Positions 51,401 through 56,389 of a stretch of 56,389 nt of DNA are shown piece after piece (position 1 is the stretch's first letter; each line of letters starts with the position of its first letter). The notes beneath the pieces were generated by a model. That model was not told the origin of the DNA. It worked only from the letters and a program-made list of their open reading frames with translations, and made no database searches. Origin of the DNA: an uncultured Verrucomicrobia subdivision 3 bacterium. Its GTDB lineage: Bacteria > Verrucomicrobiota > Verrucomicrobiia > Limisphaerales > UBA11358. Both the position numbers and the translations under genes were made by a program. The stretch is from assembly GCA_903875465.1 (NCBI GenBank), contig CAIQWB010000007.1:1-56389 (forward strand), in the 5' to 3' direction.

Positions 51401-51943
51401 CTGACCGGGATGCAGGCAGATGCCATGCATTCCCTTCATCCGCAGCATGGGATCATGGTCACCACACCAGATGGTCTTGGATCCATCCGCATGCTCCTCA
51501 ATTTCAAAATCCACCGGCAAAAACGTGGCGGGACGGTGGTGTTGCGGCCAGTTGAATTCGATGCCGCCTGAAGCCCATGGACCGGCCAGCCCGACCAGTG
51601 CGGGCTTGATCACGGGCTGATTGTAAATCAAATCGTAGCCGTTCGTCCGGTCCTGGATCGCGTGGATGCGCCCGCCGAGTTCCGGCAGTACCAGCACGCG
51701 GATAAATTCATTCTCAATCCACACGGCCCGCCACGCCCGGTCCACCGGAGTTTCGGCAATGCGATCTGTGAACGGGAGCGGATACACCCGGCCGCTGCTG
51801 CCTTGATAAACCCGCTTCTCCAAGAACATGGGATTCTTGTCCGGCGTGGCGGGCAAGTAGGTGGGCAAGACCATCACCCCCACCCACGCGCGAACGGCGA
51901 CAGTGGCGGGCGCGACAGGCTGGCTGGAGCCGATGGTGTTCAT
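48491..51943 (-). CDS. DUF5107 protein with long C-terminal TPR array
   Basis: A 1150-residue protein. Residues about 20-480 form DUF5107, with GGRIHAIQDRTNGYDLIYNQPVIKPALVGLAGPWASGGIEFNWP in a galactose-mutarotase-like beta fold, then an Ig-like segment. From about 510 to 1150 there is a run of TPR-like repeats (DARCNNALGMWHVRRGEFALAETHFRRAI and others). The ATG at 51943 is preferred; an extension from TTG at 51979 is weak. DUF5107-TPR proteins recur beside glycosidase genes, and sugar binding or hydrolysis by the mutarotase-like domain is inferred. No signal peptide is obvious, so it may be cytosolic. Confidence 0.88.
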   Translation of the reverse strand: MNTIGSSQPVAPATVAVRAWVGVMVLPTYLPATPDKNPMFLEKRVYQGSSGRVYPLPFTDRIAETPVDRAWRAVWIENEFIRVLVLPELGGRIHAIQDRTNGYDLIYNQPVIKPALVGLAGPWASGGIEFNWPQHHRPATFLPVDFEIEEHADGSKTIWCGDHDPMLRMKGMHGICLHPGQSLVELKVRVHNRTQLPQTFLWWANVATRVHEAYQSFFPPDVYYVADHARRSMSEYPLAKGHYYGVDYGSRGRHGIPTDEIPDQFVPAHCQPHQPKSALSGLPDYAPNDLSFYANIPVPTSYMCMGSQEDFFGGYDYRAQAGLVHIANHHIAPGKKQWTWGNHEFGYAWDRNLTDPDARGESSPYIEIMAGVYTDNQPDFSFLQPGETKAWSQYWYPIQKIGPAQQANLSAAISLRVTRGTIRLGVAVTRAIAQAEVKLTVRGRQLWALTLDLAPGVPLLREISLPPGAGDTDLRLVVIDPPGAEVIAYQPKPRGQGTVPPPASEPRPPEKLASADELYLTGLHLDQYRHATRCPTLYWREALRRDPGDARCNNALGMWHVRRGEFALAETHFRRAIARLTARNANPADGEAYYNLGLCLRYLGRDDEAYGAFYKAIWNQAWQAAGYHSLAELDCKKSQWSTARDHLERSLRLNTDNLRARNLLVLVLRRLARDVEANALLAGTLALDPLDWWARHLAGREMTCDLPTGLDLAHDLAGAGLLREAIALLEQIAVKQGDLPDQSWGVMPMVHYTLGWLQEKAGNAPAALKACQRAAALPPDYCFPSRLEDVAILEAARRANPQDARAPYYLGNLLYDRRRQVEAIQLWERAARLDKNFAIVWRNLGIAYFNIQQKPARARQAYDRAFQANPADARLLYERDQLWKRLGERPARRLRELQKYPHLVAQRDDLSVELCALFNQTGQPEAAEALLARRHFQPWEGGEGAALGQHVRTQLALGRAALARLDATGASGHFEKALAAPCNLGEARHLLANQSDVHYWLGCALAQRRERELARAQWRAAANFKGDFQGMQVRNFSEMTAYSALALARLGQKQKASQLFQALLAYAKNLARTPATIEFFATSLPTMLLFADDLNARQQTTALFLQAQAWQGRGQVKKSRALLAQVLQRDPNHALALEWQQMSFAFAASK

Positions 51944-51975
51944 GCACCCATTGTTTCCGCTCCCCACCCGGATCG

Positions 51976-52215
51976 TCAATTGTCGTTTTTGCCAATTTGG
52001 TTGGCAAATTTAACACTAATTTCATCCGCTGGATAAGGATGCCGGTAAATTCCTGGATTGGTCAGCAGCCGGATAAATCCCAGCACGGCCACCCAAGACA
52101 AACTATTCATCGGCGAACCATTCAACTGGCTTTCCCAGCATTGCCGGGCCGGACCATGCCGCCGGGAGCTGGCGGCGCTGGCATAAACCAACAAATTCAC
52201 TTCCAGCAAGATCAT
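51976..52215 (-). pseudogene. truncated VapC-like PIN-domain toxin
   Basis: A 79-residue remnant of a PIN-domain toxin. It begins MILLEVNLLVYA, where family members have MILLDVNLLVYA, and continues with RHGPARQCWE and SWVAVLGFIRLLTNPGIYRHP, typical of VapC. Normal VapC is about 130-140 residues; the C-terminal half with further acidic active-site residues is missing, cut where the DUF5107 gene begins. The first catalytic Asp is Glu. It is almost certainly inactive. The matching antitoxin remnant lies 20 nt upstream. Confidence 0.8.
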
Positions 52216-52235
52216 GTCACCGATAGGTTTCGGGC

Positions 52236-52436
52236 CTATTCTTCGGATTCCAATTCATCCACCAGTTGGTTGACTTTATCCGGATCATACCCCGGCTTCA
52301 GACCAAGTGGCTTGGCCACCACGGACACAGAGGGACGCCGGAGAGCCACCACACCATTCGCGGCAAGACCGGAGCGCCAAAGATCAATCACTAACTGTTT
52401 GAAGGAATGATATGCCCTGTTACTCGCCGGAGGCGG
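52236..52436 (-). pseudogene. N-terminally truncated VapB-like antitoxin remnant
   Basis: On the reverse strand an open stretch ends at TAG 52236-52238 with the typical VapB tail PGYDPDKVNQLVDELESEE and contains SFKQLVIDLWRSGLAANGVV upstream. There is no ATG; only a GTG at 52391 could start it, and the usual N-terminal ribbon-helix-helix strand is missing, replaced by the end of the RND operon. It sits 20 nt before the VapC remnant, in the standard toxin-antitoxin order. Confidence 0.6.
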
Positions 52437-52446
52437 CTAAGATCCA

Positions 52447-53916
52447 TTATTCATTGGCGGATTCCCAGCCGGCCCCCAAGGCTTTCACCAAATTGATCGT
52501 GGCCACCAATCGCGCCCCGCTGAGTTGCACCAGGGTGCTCTCGTGCGTCAGCGCATCGTTCTGGGCCGCGGCCACATCCAGGTAGATGACTAAACCAGCA
52601 TGATAACGGTTATTGGCAATGACCAGGGCTTTTCGTGAGGAAGCCAGGGCGGCATTCTCCGCGGACCACTCCTCGGCCAGCCAATGCTCGGCGGCCAGTG
52701 CATCCTGCACCTGGGTAAACGCCGTCAGCACAGTCTGCCGGTAATTCGCGACGGCTTCGTTATAGGCATCGCGCGCGGCGGCAAGGTTCGCGCGGTTGAG
52801 ACCGCCAGTGAGGATGGGCAAGGTTACGGACGGACCCACGGACCAGAAATGATTCGGCCAGTCAAACCACGTGGCGGCATCCACGGATTGGAAGCCAGCC
52901 ACCCCGTTAATCCGCACCGTGGGGAAAAAAGCGGTTTTCGCCACCCCCACGCTGGCATTGGCGGCGGCCATACGGCGTTCGGCAGCAGCGATATCGGGCC
53001 GGTGTTCCAGTAATTCACCCGGCAGGCTGGCCGGCACCACCGGAAAGGCTGCGGGCGCAAATGCATTGGTGGCCACGGCAAAATTCATGGCGGGCTGGCC
53101 ACACAACAACGCGAGGGCGTTTTGCAATTGCTCGCGTTCGAGTTCAATGACCGGCAAACGCGCCGCTGCCGAATGCAGTTGGGTGGCGGCCTGCGCCACG
53201 TCCAGATCGGTTACCACGCCACCGCGCCGACGGTTTTGCACGAGCTCGAGCGAGCGTTGATAAGTGGCAATGGTGTCGACCAACAAATTTCGCTGATTGT
53301 CCAGTGCCCGCAAGGTGAAATAGTCAGCGGCCGTTTCCGCGGCGAGAGCGAGCCGGGCGGAAGCCAGGTCATCGGCCGCAGCGGCATACCGGGCGCGGGC
53401 GGCACTGGACTGGTTGCGCAGGCGGCCCCACAAATCCGGTTCCCAGCCCAGGTACAGCGGGGCGGTAAAGGTATTGTAAGTATGCGTCACCCCGGCCCCG
53501 TGGCCGGATACCGGGGCGGCCGCACTGGTGCGCTGCCGGTTCACTTCCCCACCGGGCGTGCCACCGGCAGTGAGCGTGGGATAATATTCCGCGCGCGCGG
53601 CGGCGGCCAGGTCACGGGCCTGCTCCAAACGGGCGGCAGCGGCGACTAAATTTTGGTTGTTGGTAACCGCCAGAGATTCCAAGGAATTGAGTTTCGCATC
53701 TTGAAACAAGCGCCACCATTCCCCCCGGGGTTGGTGGGCGGCCGGCGAGGTAATTTTCCAGACCACGGCCCCGTGGTTCGTTACCGCCGGATCGGCAAAG
53801 GCTGCGGGTACCACTCCAGTGGCTTGCACCGGGGGACGTTGGTAGTCTGGTCCCATTTGGCAACCGGCCATGCCCAGGGCGCACAATGGCAGCAGTAATA
53901 AGGGAAGCTTGCTCAT
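52447..53916 (-). CDS. RND efflux outer-membrane lipoprotein (OprM/NodT family)
   Basis: A 489-residue outer-membrane factor. A lipoprotein signal (LCALGMAGCQMGPDYQRPP) has lipobox Cys19, followed by two OEP repeats with YPTLTAGG-, YLGWEPDLWGRLR- and TVRINGVAGFQS-type segments. It forms the trimeric export channel of a tripartite pump. ATG at 53916 overlaps the MFP stop by four bases (ATGA), so translation is coupled. It is the last gene of the operon. Confidence 0.95.
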   Translation of the reverse strand: MSKLPLLLLPLCALGMAGCQMGPDYQRPPVQATGVVPAAFADPAVTNHGAVVWKITSPAAHQPRGEWWRLFQDAKLNSLESLAVTNNQNLVAAAARLEQARDLAAAARAEYYPTLTAGGTPGGEVNRQRTSAAAPVSGHGAGVTHTYNTFTAPLYLGWEPDLWGRLRNQSSAARARYAAAADDLASARLALAAETAADYFTLRALDNQRNLLVDTIATYQRSLELVQNRRRGGVVTDLDVAQAATQLHSAAARLPVIELEREQLQNALALLCGQPAMNFAVATNAFAPAAFPVVPASLPGELLEHRPDIAAAERRMAAANASVGVAKTAFFPTVRINGVAGFQSVDAATWFDWPNHFWSVGPSVTLPILTGGLNRANLAAARDAYNEAVANYRQTVLTAFTQVQDALAAEHWLAEEWSAENAALASSRKALVIANNRYHAGLVIYLDVAAAQNDALTHESTLVQLSGARLVATINLVKALGAGWESANE

Positions 53917-55097
53917 TTGACCGGGGTGGTTTCGGTTGGGGCCGCCACCTGCACCGTCATGCCTTCACTAATGGCGTCGGGAGGATTGACAATGACTCGA
54001 TCAGAGGTGGTCAAACCCGCCAGGATCTCTACGTAATTCCCGAAATCACGGCCCAGCGTGAGGTTGCGCAAGTGCACCCGGCCATCGCTGTCCACCACCG
54101 CCGCCTGCACCCCCTGGGCCCGGGTGATAAGCACGTTGTCGGAAACGCGCAGGACCGAAGGACCGGCGGTGTCATTAAACCTAACCTGGGCATAACTTCC
54201 GGCGAAGATTTCCCCCCGGGGATTCTGCAACTGCAATTCCACCAACAGGGTCCGGGAAGCGGCATCCACGGCTCCGGCGGAACGGGTGACCACGGCGGTG
54301 AATTTGCGGCCGGGCATTTCCTGGAAAATCATTTCCGCCGTCTGGCCGGGCAACACGGTGTGAATCAGCGTTTGCGGCACCCGCACGTAAACCCGGAGCG
54401 GATCGGTTTGCGCCAGCCGGAACAACTCCCGGCCGGCGTCCGCGGTGATTAATTGTCCAATGTCGGTGTTGCGCACGGTGATGACCCCATCGAACGGCGC
54501 GGTGACCCGGTCGAAATTTTTTAAGGTGGACAACCGGTTAAGGTTGGCCTGCGCGGCATCCACCAGGGCTTTTTTCAGCGCCAGATCGGCCGATTTTTCC
54601 GCCGCATCCTGATCGCTGACACTGGCAGTTTTTAAGAGTTCCGCCCAACGTTCATCCGTGATTTTAGCCAGGTTCAGCGCTGCTTGGTTTTGTGCCAGTT
54701 CAGCCCGGGCTTGCTCCAGTTGTTGGTCTAGTTCCGGGGTAACAATTTCCGCCAGCACCTGGCCGTTGGTCACGTGATCGCCCAAGTCGGCCGACCAACT
54801 TTTTAAATAACCACTCGCCCGGGCATAGATGGGTGCTTCCACAAAAGCTTGCACCTCGGCCGGAATGGGTGCTCCCAGATCGGCCCGTGTCGGGACTGGT
54901 GAAACCACCGCCACCAGGGTGACGTCGTCGGCCGCCCGGGTTTCCGCCACCAACTGGCGGCGCGCCAGCCAGCGGGGCACAAAACCGATGGCCAGCCCGA
55001 GGACAATCAACAGGCAAATAATCCATACCGGACGACGCAAGTTGACGGCCGACGCTGGACTGGCGGGCGGAATAGAGGGAGGCGGGTTTGGGTTCAT
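53913..55097 (-). CDS. RND efflux periplasmic adaptor (MFP/HlyD family)
   Basis: A 394-residue membrane-fusion protein that links the inner-membrane pump to the outer-membrane channel. There is an N-terminal Pro-rich leader and membrane anchor (about residues 24-44), a lipoyl half motif (YLKSWSADLGDHVTNGQVLAEI), a helical hairpin (about 115-180), the second half motif (VTAPFDGVITVRNTDIGQLIT) and a C-terminal beta barrel. It overlaps both neighbours by four bases (ATGA), so all three operon products are coupled. Confidence 0.94.
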   Translation of the reverse strand: MNPNPPPSIPPASPASAVNLRRPVWIICLLIVLGLAIGFVPRWLARRQLVAETRAADDVTLVAVVSPVPTRADLGAPIPAEVQAFVEAPIYARASGYLKSWSADLGDHVTNGQVLAEIVTPELDQQLEQARAELAQNQAALNLAKITDERWAELLKTASVSDQDAAEKSADLALKKALVDAAQANLNRLSTLKNFDRVTAPFDGVITVRNTDIGQLITADAGRELFRLAQTDPLRVYVRVPQTLIHTVLPGQTAEMIFQEMPGRKFTAVVTRSAGAVDAASRTLLVELQLQNPRGEIFAGSYAQVRFNDTAGPSVLRVSDNVLITRAQGVQAAVVDSDGRVHLRNLTLGRDFGNYVEILAGLTTSDRVIVNPPDAISEGMTVQVAAPTETTPVK

Positions 55098-56389
55098 GGC
55101 AGTGCAACGGGTGGGGTTGGCACCGTCAAACTACGACGGTGCAGCAGACTAAATACAATCGGCACAAAAAACAATGTGGCCACGGTGGCAAAGATCAAAC
55201 CGCCGATCACCGCCCGGCCCAGCGGGGCGTTTTGCTCGCCACCCTCGCCCCACCCGAGGCTGAGGGGGAGCATGCCGATTACCATGGCCAGGGCCGTCAT
55301 TAAAATCGGCCGGATGCGACCGGCGCCGGCTTCCAGGGCGGCCGTAACCGGGTCCATTCCCCGCTGCAAATTTTCCCGGGCAAAGGTCACCACCAGCACG
55401 GAGTTGGCCGTGGCCACGCCCATGCTCATGATGGCGCCCATCAACGCCGGCACGCTCAAGGTGGTCTGGGAGAGCCACAAACCCCAAACCACACCGGCCA
55501 GCGCACCCGGCAGAGCGGTGATTATAATAAAGGGATCCAGCCAGCTTTGAAAATTAACCACGAGCAGAAAATAAATCAGCACAATGGCACCCACCAATCC
55601 CACACCCAGCCCCCAATAACTGGTGTACATCGTCTCGGCCTGCCCCCGCACGATAATACTATGGCCCCGGGGCAGTTGCTTTTGAATCCCCGCCACCAGC
55701 GGTTTTAGGTCGGCCAAGACACCGCCCAAGTCACGACCATCCACGTTGCCATAGACATCAATCACTGGCTGAATATTATAATGAGAAATCACGGGTGGAA
55801 TATTGACGCGGTCCACCCGGGCGAGGTTTTCCAGAATTTGGGCACTGGTGTGCCCCGGTTGATTGACGCTAATCGGCATGGAGCGAAGCTGCTGGACCGA
55901 ATCCAAGGCATATTCCGGCGCGCGCACGTTGATCAAATACTGCACCCCAATCGCGGGATTCAGCCAGTAGGCCGGTTGTACCTGGCCGCTGCCACTCAGT
56001 CCCAGCAGCACGGCATTCGCCACATCCCGGTCGGTCAAGCCCTGGTCGGCCGCCTTGGAACGGTCCACCGTGACGCGCAGTTGGGGCAGGTTGTCCGGTT
56101 GGTTTACGCGGAGATCGGTCGCGCCGGGAATGCGTTTGATGGCAGCGACCAGTTGGGTGGCCAGCGCCCGGTTCGTGGCCTGATTACGCCCTACAAATTG
56201 AATGTCAAACGGCGCCGGCAGCCCGAAGTTGAGTGTCTGGCTGACAATGTCCGCCGGCAGGAAATAAAACAGGGTGCCAGGAAAGTCATGATTCAATCGG
56301 GCGCGCAACCGGCGCACGTAATCGGCCGTGGGGGCATGCCCCGGCTTGAGGGAAACCATGACATCCGCATCCCCGGCGCCAATGACACC
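55094..56389 (-). CDS. RND efflux permease (AcrB/HAE1-like), 5' end outside window
   Basis: The C-terminal 431 residues of a proton-driven RND pump; the frame runs to the window edge, so the N-terminal half or more is missing. The visible part shows a periplasmic docking segment (NARVPEYALDSVQQLRSMPI-like), VDRVNIPPVISHYN, then the C-terminal helices with GALAGVVWGLWLSQTTLSVPALMG, ENLQRGMDP and LPLSLGWGEGGEQNAPLGRAVIGGL. The substrate is unknown. It is first in the operon and overlaps the adaptor gene by 4 nt. Confidence 0.95.
   Translation of the reverse strand, partial: GVIGAGDADVMVSLKPGHAPTADYVRRLRARLNHDFPGTLFYFLPADIVSQTLNFGLPAPFDIQFVGRNQATNRALATQLVAAIKRIPGATDLRVNQPDNLPQLRVTVDRSKAADQGLTDRDVANAVLLGLSGSGQVQPAYWLNPAIGVQYLINVRAPEYALDSVQQLRSMPISVNQPGHTSAQILENLARVDRVNIPPVISHYNIQPVIDVYGNVDGRDLGGVLADLKPLVAGIQKQLPRGHSIIVRGQAETMYTSYWGLGVGLVGAIVLIYFLLVVNFQSWLDPFIIITALPGALAGVVWGLWLSQTTLSVPALMGAIMSMGVATANSVLVVTFARENLQRGMDPVTAALEAGAGRIRPILMTALAMVIGMLPLSLGWGEGGEQNAPLGRAVIGGLIFATVATLFFVPIVFSLLHRRSLTVPTPPVALP

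Overview
The window is a GC-rich bacterial chromosome segment, most likely from a Verrucomicrobiota member near Pedosphaera/Limisphaerales. This is inferred from gene content only: a PEP-CTERM exported protein, an RRM-type RNA-binding protein with a glycine tail, GH57 and DUF4912 glucan genes, DUF5107-TPR, ThuA with a Tat-exported Gfo/Idh oxidoreductase and a sugar-phosphate isomerase, XylR-type regulators, and few clear Shine-Dalgarno sites. No rRNA, transposase, integrase, CRISPR array or prophage module was seen.

Layout. 1-2.1 kb looks accessory: a DUF72 gene sits between diverged direct repeats and AT-flanked GCATGC palindromes, and the stretch ends at a 26-nt tRNA 3'-end fragment resembling an attachment-site scar. 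2.1-9.9 kb holds the RRM protein with a strong terminator, two small proteins, a divergent LysR / pirin-membrane protein-YceI-flavodoxin locus (probable electrophile or quinone stress), a CBS-type inorganic pyrophosphatase and a peroxiredoxin. 10-13.7 kb has serS, glgA and an AT-rich PEP-CTERM gene. A tRNA-Pro(GGG) follows, then beta-carbonic anhydrase, a PLDc_N protein, flotillin and NfeD. 17.5-25 kb is housekeeping: an HTH protein, an amidohydrolase with hpf, rpoN (sigma-54), def, parB and an ABC exporter. 26.4-31.3 kb carries a DegP/HtrA protease and valS. valS contains an in-frame AT-rich block of about 85 codons.

31.4-37.6 kb has a frameshifted prepilin-like gene, a ThuA / Gfo-Idh / isomerase operon with a divergent AraC regulator, and a DUF4912 / membrane protein / GH57 branching-enzyme operon whose first two genes overlap. 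40.6-52 kb is a carbohydrate-use locus read on the minus strand: DUF5107-TPR, GH27 alpha-galactosidase, SGNH hydrolase, sugar-porter MFS, GH2 glycosidase and a translationally coupled XylR-like regulator. A VapBC toxin-antitoxin remnant truncated on both sides separates it from a tripartite RND efflux operon (OMF, MFP, and a permease cut by the window edge).

Functional themes are glucan storage (glgA, GH57), scavenging of plant-type galactosides and hemicellulose fragments, envelope stress and export, and central replication/translation genes. The strongest candidates for new biology are the AT-rich valS insertion, the repeat-flanked left end with its tRNA scar, the DUF5107-TPR protein with its sugar locus, and the DUF4912-GH57 operon. 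I saw no complete defence system.
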